Below are positions 20,893 through 32,530 of a DNA stretch of 64,000 bases, in pieces. This DNA is from Anniella stebbinsi (lineage: Eukaryota; Chordata; Lepidosauria; Squamata; Anniellidae). The translations under genes and the position numbers were made by a program. Position 1 is the first letter of the stretch. Every line of letters starts with the position of its first letter. The notes under the pieces are model-generated. The model worked only from the letters and a program-made list of their open reading frames with translations. It was not told where the DNA came from and did not search any database. The stretch spans positions 270,266,310-270,330,309 of the forward strand of contig JARDYH010000002.1 of the NCBI GenBank assembly GCA_029215795.1, given 5' to 3'.

Positions 20893-21395
20893 CTGCACAA
20901 ATCCAAAAATTAGAAGTTGAGGAAGATATACAAGGAATGATCAAGGCTACTTTATTTAAAAAAAACAAAAAAAGACAGAAAAGCCATTACAACCACACAC
21001 CAAAAAACTAATATATCCAGGAAGAAGAATTTGAATTTGACAAAAGGGCATATCATCCTTTAGAAACAAGGAGGTAAAACAGGCCTGGATAGCACCCCAT
21101 GGAACTGAGGGAAAGTACATCTTTAAACATACCCCCCAAATATTCTGAGAGTGTTGGAGTTCTGTGGCAAATAGGTAAGGACTCCTTGACAGACTAGTGG
21201 ACACCGAAACAGATCCCTGAAGGTAGAAAATTCAACAGTCGTTGATTTATAGCTCAACCTATAAATTTACTTTGGCATTTATAAATAGCTAAACTTTGGT
21301 GGCTTCCAATAAAATAAATAAATAAATAAATAAAGGAGTATAAAGTGGGTATGAAGAACTGGCTATAGCCAGGGAAAGAGCTGGTTACTCTTGCA
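20893..21395 (-). other. Proximal part of the probable PALD1 intron 1
   Basis: Directly upstream of the first coding exon. An A-rich tract at 20957-20980 and an (AAAT)n run at 21311-21334 are visible; there is no promoter-like sequence. Confidence 0.75.
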
Positions 21396-21409
21396 ATGGC
21401 CACTGTAAG

Positions 21410-21825
21410 AAAAGGGTATCCAATTAGTTTCCGGGCGAAGTACAAAGTGTTGGTTATTACCTTTAAAGCCCTACATAATTTGGGTCCAGGTTACCTGCAG
21501 GATCGCCTTCTCCCATACAATCCGCCCCGCACACTCAGGTCCTCTGGAAAGAATTTATTACAGTCGGCCAAGACTAGGCTGACAACTTTTACCCAGAGGA
21601 CCTTCTCTTCTGCCACTCCCAGACTGTGGAATGACCTGCCGGGAGAGATCCAACAACTTACCAGTCTTCAAGAATTTAAGAGAGCTATAAAAACTGATCT
21701 CTTCCGGCAGGCCTACCCAGTCGAATTTTAAGACTTTGTTGATTTTAATAATGTATTAATTTTATATGCTTTTAATCAGTTTTATGTATTGTGTATTGTA
21801 TTTTGTATTGTTGGTACTAATAATA
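21410..21825 (+). mobile_element. LINE 3' end fragment with C-terminal coding sequence
   Basis: The frame reads FRAKYKVLVITFKALHNLG, then LRSSGKNLLQSAKTRL, RTFSSATPRLWNDLP and FKRAIKTDLFRQAYPVEF before a stop at 21729. This is the post-RT C-terminal segment of L2-like LINEs. A close copy is at 53735. The tail runs into the (AAT)n array at 21826. Confidence 0.85.
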
Positions 21826-21843
21826 ATAATAATAATAATAATA
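21818..21843. repeat. (AAT)n microsatellite between two LINE tails
   Basis: AATAATAATA repeats shared by the plus-strand LINE on the left and the minus-strand LINE on the right. Confidence 0.9.
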
Positions 21844-22165
21844 TTTATTTGTAACCCGCCTCTCCCACCGGATCGAGGCGGGGGACAACAACAATATAAA
21901 CATAAAAATAACAACAGTTAAATTTTTTAAAAAGCAAGAGAACAATACAACATTAAAAACATCTTAAAATTCATCTGGATAGGCCTGTCGGAAGAGGACA
22001 GTCTTCATGACTCTCTTAAATTCATGAAGACTGTCAATTTGTCTAACCTCCTCCGACAGACCATTCCATAGTCTGGGAGCAATGGAATGAAGATGTTGTT
22101 CCCCGCCTCGATCCGGAGGGAGAGGCGGGTAAGCAATAAATATTCTTATTATTATTATCAGCATT
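21844..22165 (-). mobile_element. Minus-strand LINE 3' end with a hairpin at both ends
   Basis: The minus frame ending at 21964 reads APRLWNGLSEEVRQIDS and FKRVMKTVLFRQAYPDEF. The hairpin CCCGCCTCGATCCGG to GAGGCGGG occurs at 21857-21883 (its 3' tail) and again at 22103-22130 (head side). It stands tail to tail with the element at 21410. Confidence 0.8.
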
Positions 22166-22574
22166 CTCCAAGAATAGGATAACCAACAGCAAGAGGCTGT
22201 GTGTGCATGTGTGTGTGATATTCAAAACACTCTCATAAAAGCACTAGATTACTCCTGCAATACAACCAGTAGTGTACTGAAGAACTTTAGAAGATACCAA
22301 TGTAGGAGTAATCAATCTCTGTCCTCCAGTGAGGTGCAGCGTCTCCATCCAAGCGGACTGGTTTACATGAGACTTTTAGCAAACACGCGCCTGGCAATAC
22401 AAAGCTCCCAAGCAGTTTTACTTCTAGGTTAGAAGTTGGAATCAACAGGAAGGCCCCAAGAATAAAGATTAGCTCCCCCTGCCCCCTCAGAGCCGATCAT
22501 ACCATTAGGCAGGCTGAGGTAGTTGCCTTTAGCAGCTAATTATGGGTATTATAAAAGGGCAGCAAATTGACGTT
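22166..22574. other. No recognised feature
   Basis: Non-coding sequence with a short GT-rich run near 22200; nothing else is supported. Confidence 0.7.
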
Positions 22575-22795
22575 GTTATTATTATTATTACCACTACTAC
22601 TATCACTACTATTTTATTTCTATACTGCCCAATAGTCGAGGCTCTCTGGGAGGTTCACAACACTTCACAAACAATGCTAACTATAACATTATAAACATAA
22701 TGCAACATTAAATAACACAACATTATAATAAAACAATCTAAAAAAACATACAGAATTTAAAACCATTTAAATAGCTAAAAACAATTTCAATAACA
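22575..22795 (-). mobile_element. L2-like LINE 3' UTR
   Basis: TTTCTATACTGCCCAATAGT at 22617-22636 is the reverse complement of the GGGCGGTATAGAAA-type tail. The AT-rich UTR follows to 22795. Confidence 0.7.
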
Positions 22796-22830
22796 AATGA
22801 ATAGGAATTATTATTGTATTTTTACTCTCA

Positions 22831-22832
22831 GG

Positions 22833-22888
<56 letters not shown>
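22831..22888. repeat. (GA)n microsatellite
   Basis: Alternating GA with a single C interruption near 22857. Confidence 0.97.
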
Positions 22889-22893
<5 letters not shown>

Positions 22894-23721
22894 GAATTTC
22901 TGCCTCAGGTGTTCCCTGCACATTGTTTGGGGGTGGGGGGAGGGGCATTTGTGGTTCCACCTCCAGCAGCAAAATGTCTTGCTCTCTCTATAATACGTTG
23001 GATTCCATTATAGCCAGCAAGGCTTCATTTTTTTCAAGACAAGGTATGCTGGGGCGCAATCTTCCTTGAAAAATCACCTCCTCAGCCCTAAAAGCCTTTC
23101 CTCCTAATCCCGGATATATGAGCCTTTTTTCATCACTGGGTACCCACAGAGTGCACATCTCCCTTGCTACATTCTGGGTCCCACCTACATAAAGGTTCCA
23201 TTTTTAATAGCCACCCAGACAGCTATGATGTGGTATAGAAATACTATAATTAATTTATTTCTTTAAAGCCCTGGAAACACCTTAAACTTCCACTATGCTC
23301 CAAAACAGTGATCCCAGCATCAGCAAGCAGAATGCGAAATTCAGGGCTGTTCCTTCTTGGGACGTTCCTAAACCTATTCATTCAAAGCTTAATAACATTC
23401 TGCTCTTCTTAGGAACCTGGGCATGTTTTGCATGTAATGAGTTTGTGCCCATGGCGAGATTTGAACTGGAGGATTACTGCTATGAGTGTGAGCTGGTATA
23501 TTTCACATGCTTTCACCTCCAGGGCATCTGATGTGACAATATTGCCCTTTCCTCCATAACGGCATCAAATCTACATAGGCTTAGGCCCGCATAGGCCTCT
23601 ATATCTATCCATATGGCTTTCCCATCTTGCTCCAAGCTCTGCCACTACCTCCATAGCTACTCCTGCACAGGACAGAGTCCACATAAAGGCTTCTGAATAA
23701 GTAACTCCTATATTAGAGGCC
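22889..23721. other. Mostly unrecognised sequence
   Basis: A short LINE tail (ATAGCCACCCAGACAGC to GGTATAGAAATAC) lies at 23207-23260. The ATTTGAACTGGAGG at 23460-23473 could be a decayed SINE head. A 78-codon frame at 23295-23531 shows no recognisable domain. Confidence 0.65.
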
Positions 23722-23965
23722 TTGCGGGATCAGACCAAAGGCCCATCTAGTATAGCATCCTGCACACAGGCCAACCAGATGCCCCAATGGGAAGCCCGCA
23801 AGAAGGTCATGAAGGGCAACAGCCCTTCTTCCCCAGCAACTGGAGATTTTAAGAGCATGCAGCTTCCCATCTTGGAGGTAATATCTAACCATCATAACTA
23901 TGGGGCATTGATGGACAGCCTCCATAACAACGTGACTTCTAGCAACACATTTTACACACCACTCA
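23722..23965 (-). mobile_element. CR1-like LINE 3' UTR fragment
   Basis: GGATCAGACCAAAGGCCCAT then CTAGTATAGCATCCTG is the reverse complement of the tail family seen at 51500. Confidence 0.65.
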
Positions 23966-23974
23966 AAATGTGTT

Positions 23975-24065
23975 AAATGTGTTACCATTCAAGTTTTAAT
24001 TTTTGTGAACCACCCAGAGAGCTTCGACTATGGGGCAGTATAGAAATGTAATAATAAATAAAATG
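23975..24065 (+). mobile_element. L2-like LINE 3' tail
   Basis: AACCACCCAGAGAGCTTCGA, then GGGGCAGTATAGAAATG and AATAATAAATAAAA. Confidence 0.75.
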
Positions 24066-25552
24066 GAATTTCTACAAAATGTGCCACACATCATCATACG
24101 TCTTCTATTTTTTGTCCATTTTCATCTGAGCAATTCCTATGACCAACTCTCATGCCACTTGTTAAAGAGAGCAGGGCAATTTGTACTCAGTTGCTCACAG
24201 ACATTAACCTTGCTGCATCATTTCAGCCTCAAGTTGCAAGCCACAAACCTTGCTTACTGGATCAACTATGCTGGATCAACAGCACTGGTGGAAGTGGGTT
24301 TCCCCACCCCGATCCTTCCCTCCTGAAAATGCTACACATAGATTCAAGAGACTCTGCTGAATGGGTGAGTTGCGGTGTTGTAGGGGGATCCCCAAAAGTC
24401 GGGATGAAAAGATCTTCCGTGACCTTCTTGTGAAATGGCCCTTCATCTTGTGGAAGGCAAATCCTGGATCCAACCCAATATCCAACCTCTGTAGTAAGGC
24501 TTGCAGATTAGAATGCATCTGATGATGCAGATTCTTGCCTATGAAAGCTTATGCCACTATCAATTCAATAGTCTTTAAAATCTAATGATATGGGGTTTTG
24601 TTTGTTGTTGCTGTTCCAACAGCGTACCACTGCCCTTCTTCCAGAATTTAAATGGATTTTTGTGGCTAAAATTATATCAGCAAAAGTAAACAGTTGAGTA
24701 GGAGAGAGAATCCCACCAGGGATTCTCTTTTAAACCTCATTCTAATCAGAATGTCATTGACTCAGGTAGCTTTATAAGAGTTCGTTGGAAAAGAAGAATC
24801 AATTGCCATCAATTGGCCCAAGTTGTTTTGTTTTTAAATCAGCCAGCAGATGGCATGCCTGAGCAAGTGGATGATTTGCAGGCAACTGAAAGCAAATGCT
24901 CACGCACACAAGCTCTGGCACCCCAAATATGTGAACACAAGATAGAATAGTGATTGTTGAGGCTACACAATGATCCCCAACGTTCTGTTTTCTAGAACAC
25001 CCCATAAATTCACCTCCTAGTGCTTTGCCATCAAAACTCTGGTTTTGAGCAATTGTTGCAATGGTTTCTCTACCCAAACAGTCTGTCGGTCACAGTTGTG
25101 AAATACTAGGATTTTGCCAGTGATGGGTCTGTCAAACTGCGAAGTAAATTGACTGAGTCTGGCAAAAAGGCCAATGTAACATTAGCTAACAATACATGTC
25201 CTGTTCTATAAGCCAATGGCTCAGTATCCAGTCTCAGGAAGCCTGTGCTATATCCCACTGTATCCCTGTCTATCTCCAGCTCTGCTACCCTGCTTTCTTA
25301 GAGAATTCCATTTCCTTCGTTATCCCTGAAATTCCATCCCACAGACCATTTATGTGTTTCCGTCTCTCTCTTCCTTCAAATCCCTTCTCAAAACCTACCT
25401 ACTGCATTAAAAGTTTGTCTTAACCCCACCACAGAACTAAGCTAAGCCTAAGCGTCTGTATTGGCACATTTACATCCTGTTACCACTCTGCCTCGGGTTC
25501 CCCTCCCCCAGATAAGCATTTTGTTGCAAACTCCTTGAAGCAAAAATAGGCC
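24066..25552. other. Largely unrecognised sequence
   Basis: GCCTATGAAAGCTTATGCC at 24536-24554 with following TAGTCTTTAAAATC resembles the end of a common sauropsid repeat. Nothing else in the stretch is supported. Confidence 0.6.
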
Positions 25553-25560
25553 ACTTAACG

Positions 25561-25851
25561 TAGGGCTGGCGTTAAGGGGTAGGTATGTGGGGCGCCTGCC
25601 TAGGGACCACACCCCAGCAGGGGCCCACTGACAAGGGTCCAGACAATAATGGTGGTGAGAAGGAGACGCCACTGCCTACTTGCTCCCTGGCTCTCTGCCT
25701 TTCAAGCAAGCAAGTGGTGGCAATGATGAGAAAGAGGATGAGGAGCAACGGCAGCTGGTAGCACTGCCAGTGAGAAAGTGGACTCACTCAGGGAGGGGAT
25801 CCATTGGAGGTGTCTTGTCCAAGGGCTCTCCAAAACCTAAAAGCAGTACTG
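25561..25851. mobile_element. hAT-type element, 291 bp
   Basis: It starts TAGGGCTGGCGTTAAGG and ends AAAAGCAGTACTG. The flanks ACTTAACG and ACTTCATT match at 5 of 8. The interior GGGCCCACTGACAAGG and AGGTGTCTTG link it to the 159-bp copy at 15083. Confidence 0.65.
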
Positions 25852-27164
25852 ACTTCATTACCAAATAAGAGGAAATGAATCGCCAAAAAAGAGGACAAAA
25901 GAGGATATCAATTTACATGACATTTACATATGCAAATGTTTATGTATAGTTACAAATTTAGAAACAATAGCTAGAATTTAAATAGAAATGCAATACATTT
26001 AATCACTGTGGGGAAGACTGTGACCAGGTGAGCCTGTATGCCTGCTCAGCCTGCTGCCCAGGTGCTAGGTCCTGACTGGCAGCTTCAAGGACCTACTGCT
26101 CTCCCTCTTCGTGGATATTTGACTTTAAACCAGGCTTGGATTAAACAGCTCTCCAAAACAGAGGACTACCCTCTGCAAATACCACACCTGGCCACCCTAG
26201 GCAGGGATCTGACTTTTGTTGCTTATTAGACACAATTCCACCATCCCGCCATTTAAGCAGAACAGACAGGAAGCACCTATTACAACAGACTCACAGGCAT
26301 GAAATTAGTATTTCAGAAGTTATTTTATAGCACACTACACCAACACCTGGCCTACCACACCTGGTGATTAAGGCCTAGGAGATGCTAGGCCTATTAAGTC
26401 TTTTGGTGAATATATTTCATTAAGTTAATTGCATTTTTAATAGCACTTGGCCTCATGATGTATAGCTGACAGTCTACGCGGCCAGACAACTTTACAACTG
26501 CTTTGTCATCTTCCACAGGAATGTGCTGTAATATTTTGGGAAAGTCTCAATGCCAAATCTCAACCCAAGACTGTTACTTGCATGCTAAGTGGCACCATTT
26601 CTTCTTCCGTCAGACTATATAAGGTATGCAGAAAAAACGGGAAAGAGTTTAAAGTCTGAAGATCCAGGTAAAATAGCTCTATTAGGCCACTAAAGTGGAG
26701 GACGGAAAAAAATAAGTTCATTTCTCTGCCCAGCTTGGATATTTTTTAAAGAAAGAAAGATTAACTGTATACCCTCATCCCTAATTTGTCTGTATTCTGT
26801 GAAGGACCAGACCTAATGGGCAGTATCAACATTGCCTGCATGCTAGCGGTACCAACCACTAGTGCAACAAGAAGCTAGTGGAGACATGAAGCAACCAGAA
26901 ATGAGTCGAACAGGTCAGCGGAACAGGTCAGCGGAACCCTCACTTGTGTCCAGAGTTCCATGGGGCACAACAGAACAAATGAGGTGCAGTAGCAGTATTG
27001 GATACTGTGCCCAAATACAGCAGTTAATGTAAGCTGGCCTTTATCTCAATCAGTATAGCTTCTTATAATGAAAATTAATATAGTAGATTCCCCTCCTCAA
27101 CCCACCACCAATCATGCTTCCAAAGGTTCAGGGTAGACTACAATGTTTCCCTCCCACATCTTGC
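25852..27164. other. No recognised gene or repeat
   Basis: Unremarkable composition; a 13-bp tandem duplication (AACAGGTCAGCGG) at 26910-26935 is the only structure seen. Confidence 0.65.
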
Positions 27165-27574
27165 ATTTTAAATAGGGGTGTGCACGGACCCCCCGGATCG
27201 GATCGGGACCCGGATCGGGACCTCCAATTTTGTCCCGGACCGGTTCGGACAAAATCGGAGGCCCCCCGGACCGGATCGAGTCCGATCCCGACCCAAAAAT
27301 CGTACATTTTTGGATCGGCCGCCATTTTTTTCCCCATAGACTTGCATTGCAATGCAAGTCTATGAGGAAAAAATGGCGGCGGGTGGGTAAGGGGGGGCCT
27401 AACTCCCTCCCCCCCCCGGGGCCGTCCGCTGTGGACGGCCCCGGCAGGTAAACCCCCTCCCCCGCGCTCCCTACCTCCCCTGGGGCCGCCTGCTTCCATC
27501 CGCTGGCGCCCGCGGGCGCCAGCGGATAGAAGCGGACGGCTCCGGGGGGGGGGGTAAGCCCCCTTCCCCGCCAC

Positions 27575-27750
27575 TTACCTTCTCGGCCCGTCCGGCGCCG
27601 GCGGCTACTACCAGCGGGCTCCGCGGCCTACTCTCGAGTAGCGCGCCGGGTGATGACATCACCCGGCGCGCCACCCTGGAGCAGGCCGCGGAGCCTGCTG
27701 GTAGTAGTAGGCGCCGGCGCCGGACGGGAGCCGCCGGGCCGGGCAGGTAA
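27575..27750. repeat. Internal palindrome, left copy
   Basis: The arms are joined at GGGTGATGACATCACCC (27648-27664) and contain GGCGCGCC, CCGCGGAG and GGCGCCGG blocks. The outer edge CTTACCTTCTCGGCCCG is complementary to CGGGCCGAGAAGGTAAG at the end of the right copy. Confidence 0.85.
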
Positions 27751-27804
27751 GGGCCCCCCTCCCCCCTCCGCGCGCCCCCTCCTCCCCTCCACGCACCCCC
27801 TCCT

Positions 27805-27993
27805 TACCTTTCCGGCCCGGCGGCTCCCGTCCGGCGCCGGCGCCTACTACTTCCAGCAGGCTCCGCGGCCTGCTCTAGAGTAGCGCGCCGGGTGATGACA
27901 TCACCCGGCGCGCCACCCTAGAGCAGGCCGCGGAGCCTGCTAGTAGTAGTAGGCGCCGGCGCCGGACGGGAGCCACCGGGCCGAGAAGGTAAG
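27805..27993. repeat. Internal palindrome, right copy
   Basis: The same design with centre GGGTGATGACATCACCC (27890-27906). It is the inverse of the left copy, giving four alternating inverted arms in all. Confidence 0.85.
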
Positions 27994-28248
27994 TGCCCCC
28001 CTCCTCCCCCCCCCCGCTGTCCACTTTCATCGGCGGGCGCCCGCTGGCGCCCGCCAATGGAAGCGGCGGTGGGCGCCAGTGGGCGCCCGCCGATCCGCCG
28101 ATCCGGTTCGGAGCTTTTTCGGACCGGTTCGGATTGGATCGGCCGATCCAGCTGCGGGATCGGAAATCGGATAATTTATCCGATTTCCCACTGGACCGGA
28201 CTCGGATCGTGGATCGGGTCCGATCCAGTGCACATCCCTAATTTTAAA

Positions 28249-29160
28249 GATGTTTCCAAAGGCATAAAATACACTGCATACACAAAAGCCTTAGAAGTGG
28301 ATGGATTCAGCCTGCCACATGCAAAGTGATAACCTACAGGAAACAAGTTGATAAAATTGGTCATTTAACTCATTCTGCCAACAGGCAAAGACACTTTTAC
28401 TGCTTCTCCTAGACTCCTGATTGGAAGAGGAGATGTAATCCAATTCTTGGCATCCCTGGGCAGGATGATTCAGGCTTACCAAGTGGTTACATGCACATAG
28501 CGGTTAAATTAACACTTTGTAAATATAATCATCTAATGATGTAGTGGTTCTTCACACCTTGGTGATGCCTGCAACTAAGACCAGCGAAAGTGGAATCTTC
28601 TAGAATTTGTCACAAAGAAAATGATGTGCCTCCCCAGAGAAGGAAGACTGCTTTAGCAATAAAGGAACAAATCGCCTGCTCTTAGCAGTCAAGAATTCTG
28701 CTAGTAAAGTCATGAAAAACACATCCACTCAGGCCATTCTGGCTACAATGGCATGGAAGCAGACATGGGTACATTTTCCCTGGAAACAATTAGTTTTTCT
28801 CTTGCTCACTTTTAGAGAAAAGGTTTTAATCATTTTATTTTGATCAATTCTTTATTCCTTGAATTGGAGACTTTTGTGCAAAGGCAACTTTTCCTTGCAG
28901 CTCTCTCAATTGCCGAGACCAACATGCTCAGGGTGACAGATTCCAGCTGCTCAAAGCAGCTGGCTGCCTTCTTAGCAGCAGAGAAGGATGTTTGCAGCTG
29001 CAAGTCCAGAAACACAGTTGCACGGAACTGCTAACCCACAATGTCCCCCCTTCCTCCTGCTGCGCTTGCTTTTGGAATCTTAGTCAATAAAGACCAATGC
29101 CAGTAGCATCCATTTTCTTCCCTATTCCAAGCACTGAGTTCTAGGCCAAAGATGCATACC
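28249..29160. other. No recognised feature
   Basis: Non-coding; 28840-29034 is an open frame on both strands without known motifs. Confidence 0.65.
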
Positions 29161-30222
29161 CAGGGGCGTTGCTAGGCCATGGGGCCCCAATCCCCAATCT
29201 TTTCCTCAGAGCCCCAAGGATCCATTGGTTCCTCAGTTTAATTGCCATGCTGGGGGCAATTTTCAAGTGGGATTGCAGCCTGGGAGTGAAGGGTTAACCT
29301 TTCCCACATACAAACCCAAAAGTTTCTTCTCGGAGTGGCAATTAAGTTGGGGGCGGGGGGGATCTTCCATGATGCCAATGGAATTTTTTTTCCTAAGCTG
29401 AATTGCGGGTCGTGGGGGTAGTGAAAGGGTTAATGGAAAAAAATACCAGCCAATCTTTTAATGCATTTTTTTACACCTGTTCACAGTCAATTGCAACTTA
29501 ATTGTAATTGAAGAGGAGCTATTGATTCAGGATGATCTGTGGTTGGTGTGATTTGGATGGAAAATTAATTGGTTGGCTATGACTTTTGTGAAATGTAAAC
29601 AATTCCTTGTAATTATTCCATATATATGTAAATTTTATGCATAAAATTTCCATATACCATTATATATATATATATATATATGGAATTATTTTAAGTACCT
29701 ACCGATGCCCTTGTGCCAGAAAAGCAGCCCCATATCTCATTCTCCACTTTCCCACCACACTCTGTTCTGCCCCAAGATGCATGCCATGACATCATCATTT
29801 TTCACTTTATTGTCTGCCTCTTGGGAGGGAAAAACACAGTGCAATGACATTAAAACATTAAGACTTCAGGGCCAAGGCCCAGGCCCCGGAAGGCAAGTCG
29901 GGAGAGGAAGACAAAAGACCACCCAGGGAAAGGCAGGGAAAGGGGTCATCAGGGTAGAAGAATCAAACTCTGTTTTCTTCCTGTAATCATAATGATGCTA
30001 TGATTTAAATAAGCTTAACATGCAAAACTGCACATGCCCAGAGTATTTTTTTATACTTTATATGGGCAAATATTCTAATATATCAGGAATGTTGAAATAT
30101 TTTGGAGGGGGAAGAAATGTTGACTTGTGCTTCACGGCTGAAGGAATACAGAAGGCAGCCTAAAGGGGTCCCATCATAAGAGCTTTATCTCCAGGGTCTA
30201 AAATTATCTAGCTGCACCGCTG
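29161..30222. mobile_element. Possible long non-autonomous DNA element
   Basis: The start CAGGGGCGTTGCTAG and the complement of the end, CAGCGGTGCAGCTAG, match at about 11 of 15 positions. No convincing target duplication. A (TA)n run lies at 29661-29680. The boundaries are tentative. Confidence 0.35.
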
Positions 30223-32431
30223 CATTAAGACATATTACATCAAGCACTATATTAACTAGGGAGAATTATATACAAGGCTGCCGTTTTTTGGGGGCAGCTT
30301 CACACCCGCCATAACGTCCAGTTCCAACCCGGACTTCCCCTACCCCAGATCTACAGCAGAACTGAATCCAGTGTGCGGCAACAGAAGTGTAGTAATTTTC
30401 TAGGCTTCAGAAGCAACGTGTCCTATTTCAAGGTGTGGGGAAAAAATCACTATTCCTTCCCACACTATTCCTTCCCAATAGAATAATTTGATCTATTTAG
30501 GACAATACAGGGAGTGTCACCATCAGGGCAAAGCAGGCAGACATTCCCCTGTCTCAATAGCAAAATTAGATTAAAAAGACTATTAAATGATGGGAAGGGC
30601 ATAGGAGAAAGCAAGAAGCATAATATAGGCCAGATTAATGGCAGCCACATTGAAATTGAGGGGGATTTTTTTAAAAAAGCTTTCTTTAAAGTTAGGGCTG
30701 GAAGAATGAGGGAAGTATCTCTTTTAAAACTAGTTACACATAGCTCCAAAAGTGATCATATCGCAAGTATTAATATGAGAAGTTATCAAAGTATTTAATC
30801 CTCAACTGATGATCAGAATAGCAAAACCAACCAATTTTGTTTGGTGCCTTCTGTTTGAGGAGTCTGGAGGAATTTACTGGCGAGGTATCAACTTCAAAAT
30901 ATTGGTGCAAGATTTCGCCATTTGTAATGGCACTGCACAGATGAACAAACCAAAATGCAGAAGTGCCCCAACAAGATTAGCTCTTAACAGAACAATCAAG
31001 GTGAAAGCGTGATTATAACCACTTTTCTACTGGGTAAGGCTATTGTCAAAATTGATCAGAGCACAACTGCATAGCACTTCCATGTGAAACTGTTTAGGAT
31101 TGTATTGTAAACTATAAGTTGTGACTAAGAACATGAGCTGGGAAGTATCACCTGCTGCATCCTCATGACACCCCTGGAGGTTAGGGGAGGTTCTCATTTC
31201 TATTTCACAAAAGGGGGAGATGGGGTGAAAAACAGTAACCTGGCCAGACTTATCCAACAGAGAGCAAAGAACAAAAATCCATGCCCAACACAGTCTGCTG
31301 AATCACATTTGCTTGCTACTAGCCTATCCACCAACATCTCTAGGAAACTGTTTGTTACCAGCTTGGATCCAGTATTTGAAAAATCATCCATTGTGAAAAT
31401 TGGGCATACCATACTCACAATCCAGCCAGAAACTGTTATACACTTTCCAGGAAAGACAGCCACCGTGGGAGAATAACTCCCCACACAAATAGTTTCAAAA
31501 AAGCTAATCTATCCATCTCGGATATTAAAATGCAATCATTTGTGATAACACTTAGTTATATTTAATGTTCCTCATCATTACAATTAAGGACCAATCCAGC
31601 ACAAGATATTGGTACTTTTGCAGAAATAGCTTTTTAAAGGCAAGGCAACGTCTCAACCACAAAATTCTCAACTTCTCCCTTAAAAATGAAGTTAACAGAT
31701 GTTGTAAGAAACAAAAGAGTGATTGACAGCTTTCTTTAAAAAAATCCATTGCATTCTACCTTTATGAAGGAGAATATTATTTACTTTTTGTTTGAACAAG
31801 GCAAGAGGGGTGGTTACTAGCTTTCAAAATACTTAGATAAATTCTAATTATTCTTTCCATTTAAGAAAATGAACTAAGGGGCATTTGCAAATCCCTGCTT
31901 CTCTGTGCTTTAAAACCTAGTTCAGCCTTTCTACATTTTTTATCAGCTGATCCTGAAACGTTTGCTGAGAAGATCAAGCCTAATGAAGTCCCATTTTCAT
32001 TCTAAAAGCATACATCACTTCCATATCTCATGCAACATTTAAAGCACTTTTACACAGGCTTTTACTGGATGCTCGTGACTGGTCACTCACAGAAGTTTTC
32101 AGGTCCTTTACATGATATCATCAACCTCCAGAGCGACTCCCACTTATCTCATCTTTTTAAAAAGAACGCAGATTAGCTGATAAGAACAGTAATGTGAGAT
32201 ATTGGCAGTGTGTACTGACAGTGTTGCACTATAATACAGACACTAGATAGTGTTATATAATGAAACATATAGAACATTGCCAAGAAAAGAAGTTTTCAGT
32301 TCAAATCACCTCTCTGCCATTTAAAGAAGGCAATCATAGTCCCGCAAAGAAACAGGAAGCAAAAAGCTCGATAAGGATGCGGAATTCAGCCTGGTGTGGT
32401 GAAGCCCTTCAAGTCCCATAAACATTTAGGG
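30223..32431. other. No recognised gene or repeat
   Basis: AT-rich non-coding sequence; short open frames (for example 30514-30798 and 31165-31476) lack domains and have no coding-like composition. Confidence 0.65.
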
Positions 32432-32530
32432 CAGGGTGGAAAGCCCACGGCCCTGAGGTCAAATCTGGCCCCTTGCTTAATTTCATCTGGTCCATGAGAT
32501 GCTTTTGAAAGCACAGATTGGATCAGCAGT
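32432..32530. mobile_element. hAT-family 5' fragment
   Basis: CAGGGTGGAAAGCCCACGG then CCCTGAGGTCAAATCTGGCC resembles the start of the family at 16091. The right end is not identified. Confidence 0.45.

Larger units (their letters stand above)
27173..28240. mobile_element. GC-rich 1068-bp hAT-type element with nested palindromes
   Basis: The terminal inverted repeats are TAGGGGTGTGCAC and, on the complement of the right end, TAGGGATGTGCAC (12 of 13). A perfect 8-bp target duplication ATTTTAAA stands at 27165-27172 and 28241-28248, which identifies hAT-type transposition. Subterminal sequence is rich in GGATCGG and CCGATCC. The interior is strongly GC- and CpG-rich: a perfect 24-bp palindrome at 27501-27524 and two large inverted repeats centred near 27655 and 27900, themselves mirror images about 27770. 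No transposase is present; the frames inside are by-products of base composition. Confidence 0.9.

Noticed and set aside
20880..20906. Upstream in-frame ATG at 20906 as the PALD1 start
   Set aside because: It lies before the splice acceptor at 20893 and adds nine residues not found in paladin; the ATG at 20879 gives the conserved MGTTAS.
21396..21731. 111-codon frame as a gene
   Set aside because: LINE C-terminal sequence with a near-identical copy at 53752-54108.
22797..23069. Arginine/glutamate-rich frame
   Set aside because: Produced by the (GA)n microsatellite.
27128..28329. GC-rich open frames and apparent CpG island, possibly the PALD1 promoter and exon 1
   Set aside because: The whole block is bounded by hAT terminal repeats and a perfect 8-bp target duplication, so it is an inserted element. 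The frames arise from GC-rich repeats without stops.
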